A stretch of DNA of 64,000 nucleotides from an uncultured Oscillospiraceae bacterium (GTDB lineage: Bacteria > Bacillota > Clostridia > Oscillospirales > Ruminococcaceae), in NCBI GenBank assembly GCA_934481385.1, contig CAKSPD010000005.1, positions 77,593-141,592 on the forward strand, in the 5' to 3' direction. Positions 25,010 to 33,538 of this stretch are shown one piece after another. The notes under the pieces were generated by a model. That model searched no databases and had not been told where the DNA came from. It worked only from the letters and a program-made list of their open reading frames with translations. A program made the translations under genes and the position numbers. The number at the start of each line of letters is the position of its first letter. The first letter of the stretch is position 1.

Positions 25010-27004
25010 TTATTTACCGGAAGAAACTTTTTTTCCGGAAGTTTTCTTTTTTTCATCAGCTTTTACAGCAGTTTCATCATTTGTTTTAGGTTTCGGGGTA
25101 CGTTTTTTAACAGGTGCATATTTCAGATATATAACTGAAAGCGGAGCAAGATTCAGTGAAAGACTGTTTTCAAAACCATGCATAAGATAGTAATCAGTTT
25201 TAACGTAATTTCCGGTAATTCCTGAACCGCCGAAATCCTTTGAATCAGAATTGAAAACAACTTTATATCTGCCCTTTTGCGGAACTCCTATTTTATAATC
25301 TTTTCTTTCAACAGGAACAAAATTGCAGACAGCAATAATTTCTTCACCTTTATCATCTATTCTTCTGAATGCTATAACGCTCTGTTTATAGTCATCATTT
25401 GAAATCCAGTGGAAACCGTCCCAGTTGTCATCATTTTCCCACAGAGGAGAATTTTCGAGATAGAATTTATTAAGTTTTTCTGAAAATTTCAGCATATTTC
25501 TGTGTGATTCAAAATCCATCAAAGACCAGTCAAGCTGTGACTGAAAATCCCATTCTTTCATCTGAGCAAATTCCTGTCCCATAAAGAGCAGTTTTTTGCC
25601 GGGGTGAGCCATCATATATGTAAGAAATGCTCTGTATGAGCTGAATTTTTCTTCATAAGTACCGGGCATTTTCTGAATCATAGAACATTTTCCATGCACA
25701 ACTTCATCATGTGATATTGGAAGAACATAATTTTCAGAGAAACAGTAGAAGAATGAAAAAGTAACTTTATCATGATTAAAAGCACGATATATAGGGTCAA
25801 GGGACATATACATAAGCATATCGTTCATCCAGCCCATATTCCATTTGAAGTTGAAACCAAGACCGTCCTTGTCAGTAGGCTTTGTGACATTAGGCCATGA
25901 AGTTGATTCTTCAGCAATCATAAGAGCCTCAGGATATTTTGCAAAAACAGCCTCATTCAGACTTTTAAGGAACTGAACAGCCTCAAGATTTTCATTTCCG
26001 CCGTTTATATTCTGACACCATTCACCGTCACGCCTGTCATAATCAAGATACAGCATAGATGCAACAGCATCAACTCTCAGACCGTCAATATGATATTCAT
26101 CAAACCAGAAACATGCACTTGAGATAAGGAATGAGCAAACCTCAGGTCTGCCGTAGTCGAACACACGTGTTCCCCACGCTTTATGTTCCTTTTTATATTC
26201 ACTTGTATATTCATAACAGCAAGTACCGTCAAATTCATAAAGACCGCTTTCATCTTTAGGAAAATGAGCAGGAACCCAGTCAAGAATAACACCTATTCCG
26301 TTATCATGAAAAAGTGTAATCATTTCCTTGAAATCATCAGGAGTGCCGTATCTTGAAGTAGGAGCGAAATAGCCTGTTACCTGATAACCCCACGAACCGT
26401 CAAAGGGATATTCAGTAAGTGGCATAAATTCAACATGAGTATAGGACATTTTCTTGATATATGGAATTATATTTTTCGCAAAATCCACATAATTAAGAAA
26501 AACACCATCATCGTTGCACTTCCAGGAACCGAGATGAACCTCATATATATTCACAGGGCTTTTATAAATAACTTTACTTTTTTTGCTTGCAGACCATTCA
26601 GACTCAGAGTCATTCCATTCAAATGAACTTTCATATATTTTTGAAGCAGTATACGGACGTGTTTCAAAATGTCTGCCATACGGGTCAGATTTAAGAATAA
26701 TTCTTCCGTCAGGGGTTTCGATGCTGTATTTATAGCAGTCATACTGTTTAAGGTTTGAAACAGTAGTTTCCCAGATGCCTTCAGATATACGCTCCATAGG
26801 ATTGACAGTTCTGTCCCAGTTATTGAAATCACCTACAACAGAAACCGACAAGGCTCTCGGTGCCCATACTCTGAAACAATGAGCCTTGCCCCTGCCCTTT
26901 TTAACAGAGTGAACGCCAAAAAATCTATAAGCTTCACTATTTTTTCCGTTATAGAAAAGATACAGCGGAAAATCGTTTGTATTGGATTTTTTATTTGATT
27001 TCAT
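25010..27004 (-). CDS. glgB: GlgB, 1,4-alpha-glucan branching enzyme (GH13)
   Basis: A 664-residue branching enzyme: N-terminal CBM48 (FRVWAPRALSVSVVGDFNNWD), then the GH13 barrel with IDGLRVDAVASMLYLDY (nucleophile Asp), MIAEESTSWP (acid/base Glu) and PISHDEVVHGKCS. It creates alpha-1,6 branches. The C-terminus adds about 35 Lys/Thr/Ser-rich residues after the beta domain (KKRTPKPKTNDETAVK onward), not part of the family core. It is the first gene of the glg operon, preceded by a long structured leader (27005-27272). No good RBS is evident in the last 15 bases before the ATG. Confidence 0.95.
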   Translation of the reverse strand: MKSNKKSNTNDFPLYLFYNGKNSEAYRFFGVHSVKKGRGKAHCFRVWAPRALSVSVVGDFNNWDRTVNPMERISEGIWETTVSNLKQYDCYKYSIETPDGRIILKSDPYGRHFETRPYTASKIYESSFEWNDSESEWSASKKSKVIYKSPVNIYEVHLGSWKCNDDGVFLNYVDFAKNIIPYIKKMSYTHVEFMPLTEYPFDGSWGYQVTGYFAPTSRYGTPDDFKEMITLFHDNGIGVILDWVPAHFPKDESGLYEFDGTCCYEYTSEYKKEHKAWGTRVFDYGRPEVCSFLISSACFWFDEYHIDGLRVDAVASMLYLDYDRRDGEWCQNINGGNENLEAVQFLKSLNEAVFAKYPEALMIAEESTSWPNVTKPTDKDGLGFNFKWNMGWMNDMLMYMSLDPIYRAFNHDKVTFSFFYCFSENYVLPISHDEVVHGKCSMIQKMPGTYEEKFSSYRAFLTYMMAHPGKKLLFMGQEFAQMKEWDFQSQLDWSLMDFESHRNMLKFSEKLNKFYLENSPLWENDDNWDGFHWISNDDYKQSVIAFRRIDDKGEEIIAVCNFVPVERKDYKIGVPQKGRYKVVFNSDSKDFGGSGITGNYVKTDYYLMHGFENSLSLNLAPLSVIYLKYAPVKKRTPKPKTNDETAVKADEKKKTSGKKVSSGK

Positions 27005-27272
27005 ATTGTTCTGTTACTGAATACTAATCAGAAGCCTGAAAAAAAGCTTTGAATATTCCTTGTTCAACGTGTTCATTTTAGTGCAGAATGGTCTGACATA
27101 AAATGTTTGGCACAACACTCCGAAGGCGTAAATTTCCCGATGTTATACGGGTACACCTGACAACCGTTATAAAAGCGGACTGTCATGTCAGTAACTTTTC
27201 CTTTCTTACTGAATTTGCCAAATTGAATTCTACCGCAGGTTTAAAAACTCCCGCAAATCCTGCTACAATCAT
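27005..27272 (-). ncRNA. Structured leader of the glycogen operon, unknown RNA class
   Basis: About 260 nt lie between the predicted start of transcription (near 27266) and the glgB ATG, without a convincing ORF. On the minus strand three hairpins follow each other almost without gap: UCAGUAA/UUACUGA (27212-27188), UGACAGuCCG/CGGUUGUCA (27185-27158) and GGUGUA-CCCG/CGGG-UACGCC (27157-27125). A cUUCGg tetraloop hairpin (27129-27115) competes with the outer stem of the third. A run of seven Us occurs around 27041-27047. I could not match it to THF, TPP, FMN, SAM, glycine, purine, c-di-GMP, tmRNA, 6S or RNase P consensus features. It may be a cis-regulator or a separate small RNA. Confidence 0.5.
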
Positions 27273-27301
27273 ATTTTATCAGAAACAGTTCAATTATTCA
27301 A
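27273..27301 (-). promoter_or_regulatory. SigA-type promoter upstream of the glg leader
   Basis: On the minus strand: TTGAAT (27301-27296), 17-bp spacer, TAAAAT (27278-27273) with TGA in front. It is the only good promoter between spoIIE and glgB, so transcription should start about 260 nt before glgB. Bases 27302-27423 hold only AT-rich sequence with no feature I can name. Confidence 0.78.
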
Positions 27302-27423
27302 GTCTTTTTGACTTTAAAGTAGATTTTTCATATACTATAACAATTTCAAACTGTATTTTATGTGCAATTTGACATATATTACACATAGTAATAACATATT
27401 ATTTTGCTATAATAAACATAAAC

Positions 27424-29658
27424 TTAACCTTGGATAACTTTTATTCCGATGACGGTTATATCATCACGACGCTTTCCTCCGGTAAACTTTTCGGACTTAT
27501 CGCAGATTTCGTTCACAATCTGTTTAAGGTCATCTTTTCGCAGAAGTAATTCTTTTATGAACTGATATTCATTTTCGCTTATGCCGTCTGAAAGCATTAT
27601 GATTATATCACCGCGTTCAAAATCGTATTCACATGAAAAAGCTTCAGCCTGCTGAATAATACCTATCGGGAATGTCGGGGAGGTTATTTTTATAACCTGA
27701 CTTTTATGTCTTATAAGTGTTGCAGATGCTCCTGATTTTATGACAACAAGTCCGCATGTATCCATATCAATTTTAACAGCATCAAGAGTTGCAAAGGCTT
27801 CATTTTTTGATTTGTTAAGCATTATTGAATTTATAAGCCTTATTGCAGAAAGGTATCCGACACCGCTTACAATAAGCTTTCTGAACATACTGACAACCAT
27901 TTTTGATTCAAGAGATGCACTTTTTCCGCTTCCCATACCGTCTGAGAGAACAACATAGCTGTTTCCTGTACCGTCATTGAATATTTCAGATGAATCACCG
28001 CTTTCAGATGAATTCAATGCACACATTGACTGCACACAGCTTTGAAGTGAATATTTTGTCTTTTCGGATATTCTCACACGCACTTCCCTGCCTGAACGTA
28101 CAGGTTCTGTAAAATCAAGATTCATATTAAGCTCGTCCGCAATCAAATCGCATATACGCACACAGCTTGCCGGAGCTTGTTCAAGCTCAAAATATATCTC
28201 TATAAGTAATCTGTTACGGCTGTTATAATATGCGATTATATTTGAAGTTTTATATCCGTATTTTTCAAGTTTCAGACGTACCGTATTGCTTATAGGCTCG
28301 CTGTAACGTACATTGATTTTTTCACCTGCCGAAAGGATTATTTCCTCTGTAATCTTTATCTGTTCAAAAAGGAGTTTACGGCTTTCAGAAAAACGCATAT
28401 CCATAAGGCGAGCCGTAATTTTTTCCATATTGATTTTTCTTACTTCCTCAGAAAGTTCTGATTTTCTAAGACAGTTTTTTAGTTCATCAGGAAAATTTTC
28501 AGGTCTGATTTCTTCCTGTTTCAGTATTTTTTTAAATCCCTGACGGCTGTCCTCATAGTTTCTGTACCAGCATACTGTTTTTTTACTGCATTCAGAACAG
28601 ATTTTTTCACTCAATTTCTCAATAGTATCAGATTTTTCTGACCCCTCGGAAAGAATGTTTGAAATTTTTTCAGAATCATCTCTGAGAGCTGATATTGAAC
28701 CGGCAAGAAATTCCATTCTTGATGAAATTATATCGCTTATTCCGTCCTTGTTCTTACCTGTCACAACCCACTTGTCCGATACATTGGGGCATATTCCGAA
28801 AAAAAGAGCCGTTCCGAGTGCAAGGTCACATATACATGGTATAAGTAAATCCGTCTGACCTGTCATTATTATAAAAAGTATGCTTACAGCATTGAATAAG
28901 ATTGCAATTGCACCCATACTTCTGCGGTGTATGTATCCTGAAATAAGACCGGCTACTGAAAGAAGTACAAAAGGCATTCCTGCATCTTTTGAAGAAAGAA
29001 AAATTCCGCATGTTGTCAATGCTCCGCAGAGAACTCCCCCCATATAGCCATAATGATAGCCTGCAACAAGTGTTACTGCTATTCCGAGTATTCTTCCTGC
29101 ATTCACAAACACAAGGTCAAATGAAGTAAGTGCAGAAAGGACAACTGCATACACTACTGCAAAAGCAAAGCTTATACCTGATTTAAGGTCAATTACTCGC
29201 TGTCGCCTGAAACTCTCTTTTGATATTACTAAAAAATATGCAGTAAATCCTGAAAATATACTGTATATGAGATAAAATAATATTTTAAATATTGATTCTC
29301 CTATTATTGCAGAAACGATAAGACTTGATGAAAAAACGGATATTCCTGTTGCAACTCCGCTCCAGGAGGGATTTTCAAAGCTGATTGTAAAAAGCTTTCC
29401 TATGATTATAAATATCATAGCACAGACAAGAATAATGTTTTTGTGAAGACTGCCGGAAAGAATATATCTTAAAAGGCTTCCGACAAGAACTGCCGTTGAA
29501 TTAAGCGGACTCGCTGAACCGCATACAGATGCCCCGATAAATGATGTCATACCGTTCATCTCTGCACCTGCCATCAGAAATCCGCCTGCGAGCGACAAAA
29601 CCGCTCCTGATATTATGCCATAGTTTTTTGCTGTTGTCCCTGCATTTGCTTTCAACAT
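27424..29658 (-). CDS. spoIIE: SpoIIE, stage II sporulation phosphatase
   Basis: About 744 residues. The N-terminal 300 are strongly hydrophobic with roughly ten helices, a cytosolic linker has a Cys-pair element (ICSECSKKTVCWYRN), and the C-terminal PP2C domain carries SDGMGSGKSASLESKM and IIMLSDGISENE. SpoIIE dephosphorylates SpoIIAA and so activates SigF in the forespore. I start at the second Met (29658): AAGGAG ends 8 bp before it but only 2 bp before the first ATG (29664). A promoter with a 21-bp spacer lies at 29701-29733. The gene implies that the organism can sporulate or descends from a spore former. Confidence 0.95.
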   Translation of the reverse strand: MLKANAGTTAKNYGIISGAVLSLAGGFLMAGAEMNGMTSFIGASVCGSASPLNSTAVLVGSLLRYILSGSLHKNIILVCAMIFIIIGKLFTISFENPSWSGVATGISVFSSSLIVSAIIGESIFKILFYLIYSIFSGFTAYFLVISKESFRRQRVIDLKSGISFAFAVVYAVVLSALTSFDLVFVNAGRILGIAVTLVAGYHYGYMGGVLCGALTTCGIFLSSKDAGMPFVLLSVAGLISGYIHRRSMGAIAILFNAVSILFIIMTGQTDLLIPCICDLALGTALFFGICPNVSDKWVVTGKNKDGISDIISSRMEFLAGSISALRDDSEKISNILSEGSEKSDTIEKLSEKICSECSKKTVCWYRNYEDSRQGFKKILKQEEIRPENFPDELKNCLRKSELSEEVRKINMEKITARLMDMRFSESRKLLFEQIKITEEIILSAGEKINVRYSEPISNTVRLKLEKYGYKTSNIIAYYNSRNRLLIEIYFELEQAPASCVRICDLIADELNMNLDFTEPVRSGREVRVRISEKTKYSLQSCVQSMCALNSSESGDSSEIFNDGTGNSYVVLSDGMGSGKSASLESKMVVSMFRKLIVSGVGYLSAIRLINSIMLNKSKNEAFATLDAVKIDMDTCGLVVIKSGASATLIRHKSQVIKITSPTFPIGIIQQAEAFSCEYDFERGDIIIMLSDGISENEYQFIKELLLRKDDLKQIVNEICDKSEKFTGGKRRDDITVIGIKVIQG

Positions 29659-29700
29659 CTTCATATCTCCTTATACAGTTTTATTTTGATGATAAGGATT

Positions 29701-29733
29701 ATTATATCATATATAAAATGAAAAAGATGTCGT
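29701..29733 (-). promoter_or_regulatory. Putative Spo0A-dependent promoter of spoIIE (21-bp spacer)
   Basis: On the minus strand the -10 is TATAAT (29706-29701) with TGA before it. At the normal 17-bp distance there is no -35, but ACGACA (29733-29728) lies 21 bp upstream and reads TGTCGT on the plus strand, close to the Spo0A box core TGTCGAA. Bacillus spoIIE and spoIIG promoters use the same enlarged spacing. This is inference by analogy. Confidence 0.5.
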
Positions 29734-29752
29734 TTTAATTAATGGCTGATAT

Positions 29753-30616
29753 TTATTTTTTTGTTATACTGCGTAAATTTTCACTGAGTTCTGTAAGCTG
29801 ATTCATATCAAGCTGTTCTATTCTTGCTGTTTCAGAAAGTGACATATTTCGGAGAATATTCTGAATCTCCGGTTTTTCAATATTCATCTGTGATGAAAGA
29901 GATTTTGCAATAGTTTTTCTTCTCTGTGCAAAACCTGCCTTAATCATTTTAAAGAAAAATTTTTCTGCATCTTCATCAAGCGAATATCTTTTATTTACAT
30001 CTATGCGGATAACGCATGAATCAACATTCGGAGAAGGCATAAAGCTCCCTCTTGAAACATTGAAAAGCGAAACAGCTGTACCATAATAATTTACTGCAAC
30101 AGTAATTGCCCCTGATTCTCTTGTTCCGATTTCTGCACAAAGTCTTTGTCCAGCCTCTTTCTGAACCATTACCGTTATGGATTCTATGGGAACTCTGCTT
30201 TCAAGAAGTTTCATTATAACAGGTGATGTTATGTAATACGGAAGATTTGCACAGACTGATACTTTCATTCCTGAAAATTCTTCAGCTATTATCTTATTCA
30301 AATCAGTTTCCATAAAATCCTGATTTATTATTTTTACATTGTCAAATTCAGCAAGAGTTTCATCAAGTACAGGAATAAGACGGCTGTCTATTTCTATTGC
30401 AACAACTTTTTTTGCCCTTTTTGCAAGCTCTGCTGTAAGAGTTCCGAAACCTGTTCCGATTTCAATTATTCCTGAATCATGATTAGCGTTTCCCATTTCT
30501 GCAATCTTAGGGCATACATTCGGATTTATAAGAAAATTCTGTCCGAGTCCCTTTGAAAAGCTGAATCCATGACGGCTCATTATATCCTTAACAGTGCTGA
30601 TATTGGTTAAATTCAT
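29753..30616 (-). CDS. rsmA: RsmA (KsgA), 16S rRNA dimethyladenosine transferase
   Basis: A 287-residue SAM-dependent enzyme that dimethylates the two adenines near the 3' end of 16S rRNA. The motifs are KGLGQNFLINPNVCPKIAE, the SAM loop IIEIGTGFGTLTAELAKRA, VVAIEID, and the catalytic NLPYYITSPVIMKLL. It follows the COG2509 flavoprotein by one base, so both are probably co-transcribed with the gene at 32203-33459. Confidence 0.96.
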   Translation of the reverse strand: MNLTNISTVKDIMSRHGFSFSKGLGQNFLINPNVCPKIAEMGNANHDSGIIEIGTGFGTLTAELAKRAKKVVAIEIDSRLIPVLDETLAEFDNVKIINQDFMETDLNKIIAEEFSGMKVSVCANLPYYITSPVIMKLLESRVPIESITVMVQKEAGQRLCAEIGTRESGAITVAVNYYGTAVSLFNVSRGSFMPSPNVDSCVIRIDVNKRYSLDEDAEKFFFKMIKAGFAQRRKTIAKSLSSQMNIEKPEIQNILRNMSLSETARIEQLDMNQLTELSENLRSITKK

Positions 30617-30617
30617 C

Positions 30618-32219
30618 TTATATTTTCTCCTTGAAACTTTTTAATACTGCCTCTGCACATTTTACTCCGTCAACTCCTGCCGAAACAATTCCGCCTGCAT
30701 ATCCTGCACCCTCTCCGCAAGGATAAAGACCTCTCAACGATACAGACTGAAAACTTTCATCTCTGTTTATGCGGACAGGCGATGAACTTCTGCTCTCTAT
30801 ACCTGTTATAACAGCATCATAGCAGTCAAAACCTTTTATTTTTCTGCCCATTTCCTTTATACCGTCTTTTATTGTATCGCATATAAATTCAGGCAGATAT
30901 TCTTCAGGAAGTGCAAACTTATAAGACGGCTTACAGCTTGGCTTGATTTTCCCGATTTTTTCAGATTTAACTCCCTTTGCAAAATCACCATAAAGACACA
31001 CCGGAACATTGTAATTTCCACCGCCTGCAACAAATGCCTTATGTTCTATATCACGCTGAAAATACATTCCTGCAAGAACGTTTTCACTGTTCAAATCTTC
31101 AGGAGATATTCCTGTCAGGAGTGCAGTATTTGAATTTTCTGCATCTCTCGCATAAAGACTCATTCCATTGACGGCAACACATTCATTTTCTGATGAAGCA
31201 TTGACAACATATCCCCCCGGACACATACAGAATGTATAAAGACTTCTGCCGTTCGGAAGATGAGATACAAGTTTATAATCGGCTGATTTCAATGCACTGT
31301 GACCTGCAAATTCACCGTAAAGAGCTTTGTCAATATCTTTTCGCAGATGTTCAATTCTTACTCCGACAGCAAAATTTTTCTGAGAAAGCTTTATATTGTT
31401 TTCATAAAGCATTTCAAAAGTATCCCTTGCACTGTGACCTGTTGCAAGTATAACATTATCCGTTTCAATATACTGATTATCGTTGTACCATATGCCTTTT
31501 ATTTTTCCGTCAGATATATCAAATTTATCAAAACGGCTGTTGAATTTAACTTCACCGCCCTTTGAAATTACATAGTTTCTGAGATTTTTAACAACATCAA
31601 TAAGCTTGTCTGTTCCTATATGAGCTTTTGCAAGATACAGAATTTCTTCAGGAGCGTTGAACTTTACGAATGATTCAAGTATATATCTTATGCGTGGGTC
31701 TTTAGTTCCCGTTGTAAGCTTTCCGTCTGAAAAAGTACCTGCACCGCCCTCTCCGAACTGAACATTGCAGTTTTCATCAAGTATTCCGTTATTCCAGAAA
31801 TTTTCAACAGCTTTTTTTCTTGAATCAACATCAGAACCCCTTTCAAGCACAATCGGATTTGCTCCGCTTTCAGAAAGAACCAGTGATGCAAACATTCCCG
31901 CCGGCCCGAATCCTATAATAACCGGTCTTTTTTCAGGCGGTTTTATATGATTTATCTGATATGTATATTTTTCAGCTTTGACGGTATTTTTATTTTTTGC
32001 GATAATTTTTTCTTCATTCAGATTATTTTCAAGTTCAGTATCAACTGATATTACAAAACAGATTTTATTTTTCTTTCTTGCATCGACTGATTTTTTTGAA
32101 AGTTTTGCAGATTTTATTCCTGATGATTTTATTTTAAGCTCATCTGCCGAAATATTTATAAGATTTTCATCAGTAAACTTAAAATCAAGAGGAACGCTTA
32201 TATTATTTATTCTTATCAT
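30618..32219 (-). CDS. COG2509-type uncharacterised FAD-dependent oxidoreductase
   Basis: A 533-residue flavoprotein. An N-terminal domain of about 90 residues (ending near YQINHIKPP) precedes the FAD dinucleotide motif PVIIGFGPAGMFASLVLSES. Family marks are NVQFGEGGAGTFSDGKLTTG, the GHSARDTFEML segment and the C-terminal GLYPCGEGAGYAGGIVSAGVDG. These conserved proteins are widespread in Firmicutes and have no established substrate. It overlaps the following (upstream) flavoprotein gene by 17 bp and abuts rsmA, so the three form an operon. Confidence 0.85.
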   Translation of the reverse strand: MIRINNISVPLDFKFTDENLINISADELKIKSSGIKSAKLSKKSVDARKKNKICFVISVDTELENNLNEEKIIAKNKNTVKAEKYTYQINHIKPPEKRPVIIGFGPAGMFASLVLSESGANPIVLERGSDVDSRKKAVENFWNNGILDENCNVQFGEGGAGTFSDGKLTTGTKDPRIRYILESFVKFNAPEEILYLAKAHIGTDKLIDVVKNLRNYVISKGGEVKFNSRFDKFDISDGKIKGIWYNDNQYIETDNVILATGHSARDTFEMLYENNIKLSQKNFAVGVRIEHLRKDIDKALYGEFAGHSALKSADYKLVSHLPNGRSLYTFCMCPGGYVVNASSENECVAVNGMSLYARDAENSNTALLTGISPEDLNSENVLAGMYFQRDIEHKAFVAGGGNYNVPVCLYGDFAKGVKSEKIGKIKPSCKPSYKFALPEEYLPEFICDTIKDGIKEMGRKIKGFDCYDAVITGIESRSSSPVRINRDESFQSVSLRGLYPCGEGAGYAGGIVSAGVDGVKCAEAVLKSFKEKI

Positions 32220-33459
32220 TCTTTTTTACCATACTTTCTGCACATTTTCTTCCTGCCCACATTCCAGAACTCCACGCCCATTCGAGATTATATCCTCCGC
32301 ATTTTCCGTCTGTATCAAGTATTTCACCGGTAAAATACATTCCCCTGACACACTTTGATTCAAGATTTTTATCAACTTCAGAACCATATATTCCTCCTGC
32401 TGTAACCTGTGAATTTTTCCACGAAACAGGCGGAAGAACTTCAACTTCCATAGATTTTATAATTTTAGCTATGGATTTTATTTCACCCATTGAAAGTTCT
32501 GATACTTTTTTTATCATACTGAATTCAGATTTTTTAACTGTTTTCTTCATAATATAAATTCCGAGATTTTTTGCGAATATTCCTGTGAGATATTCATCAA
32601 GCATACAGTTTCTGCGGATTTTTTTAATATCAGAAAGCAAATCTGAAACTTCACTGAATGATTTTTCCGGCATAAAATCAATTCTTATTTTCTGCGGTTT
32701 AAGATATGAGAGATTAAACACGCATATTCCTGAAAGAGTACTTTCAGAAAATTGTATTTCACCTGTTTCGGAATCAAGAATTTTTTCGTCTGATAAAGCA
32801 GAAACAACTCCCCTTGCCCTTATTCCTGCAAGTGATTTAAATTCTTTCGGATTTTTATAAGGAAGCGAAACAAGTGACGGATAAACGTCTGTAACCTTAT
32901 GAGTTTTTTTCAATAATTCTGTAACAGCCCCGTCAGTACCCATTACAGAAGAAGAATATCCTCCTGATGAAATTATTACTTTTTTTGCATAAACTGTTCT
33001 GTCATCTGATTTTATAATAAACCCGTTTCCCGATTTTTCAACTGATTTGACATTAAATCCGCATATTTCAGGAATATCAAGATTTTTCAGTCTTATTCTG
33101 AGAGCATCAAGAACTGATGATGATTTGTTGCTGTAAGGATATATTCTGCCCTCACTGTCAGTACGGCATATAAGTCCGAGAGAATTAAAAAAATCCTCTG
33201 TATCAAAATCTGATATTATATCCATAAAATTTGAAATACTGCTATGATAAAATTCAGGGGAAAGATTTTTGTTACCAAGATTACATCTTCCGTTTCCTGA
33301 TGCAAGTATTTTTGTACCTGTCCTGATAAGTTTTTCAAGTATAACTACATTGAGATTTCTGTCTGTTGATTTTGCAGATATGGCTGAACATATTCCGGAA
33401 GCTCCTCCGCCTATTACTGCTATATCCGATTTTATTATATTCTGATTCAATTTCTGCAC
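32203..33459 (-). CDS. HI0933/YhiN-family NAD(P)/FAD-dependent oxidoreductase
   Basis: A 418-residue flavoprotein with the N-terminal FAD motif IAVIGGGASGICSAISAKS, then LEKLIRTGTKILASGNGRCNLGN (the family hallmark), VIISSGGYSSSVMGTDG, SLAGIRARGVV, and the C-terminal SQVTAGGIYGSEVDKN and YFTGEILDTDGKCGGYNLEWAWSSG. The family is sometimes annotated as aminoacetone oxidase, but the physiological role is unknown. It is the promoter-proximal gene of the flavoprotein-flavoprotein-rsmA operon. Confidence 0.88.
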   Translation of the reverse strand: MQKLNQNIIKSDIAVIGGGASGICSAISAKSTDRNLNVVILEKLIRTGTKILASGNGRCNLGNKNLSPEFYHSSISNFMDIISDFDTEDFFNSLGLICRTDSEGRIYPYSNKSSSVLDALRIRLKNLDIPEICGFNVKSVEKSGNGFIIKSDDRTVYAKKVIISSGGYSSSVMGTDGAVTELLKKTHKVTDVYPSLVSLPYKNPKEFKSLAGIRARGVVSALSDEKILDSETGEIQFSESTLSGICVFNLSYLKPQKIRIDFMPEKSFSEVSDLLSDIKKIRRNCMLDEYLTGIFAKNLGIYIMKKTVKKSEFSMIKKVSELSMGEIKSIAKIIKSMEVEVLPPVSWKNSQVTAGGIYGSEVDKNLESKCVRGMYFTGEILDTDGKCGGYNLEWAWSSGMWAGRKCAESMVKKNDKNK

Positions 33460-33473
33460 CGCCTTTTTTATAT

Positions 33474-33514
33474 ATTATATCATTGTTGACTTATTATTTC
33501 AAGTGATATATAAT
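33474..33514. promoter_or_regulatory. Overlapping divergent SigA promoters
   Basis: Plus strand: TTGACT (33486-33491), 17 bp, TATAAT (33509-33514), toward the radical SAM gene. Minus strand: TTGAAA (33502-33497), 17 bp, TATAAT (33479-33474), toward the flavoprotein operon. The two occupy the same 41 bp, so polymerase can bind only one at a time. Confidence 0.82.
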
Positions 33515-33538
33515 ATTCCCGAAAGGATTTGATTTTAA

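Noticed and set aside
27005..27272. tmRNA, 6S RNA, RNase P RNA, SRP RNA or a known riboswitch as identity of the glg leader
   Set aside because: The signature segments of these RNAs that I know were not found, so it is left as an unknown structured leader.
27103..27372. Open frame of 89 codons on the plus strand upstream of spoIIE/glgB
   Set aside because: No RBS, no recognisable protein features, and it lies antisense to the structured glg leader and across the glg promoter.
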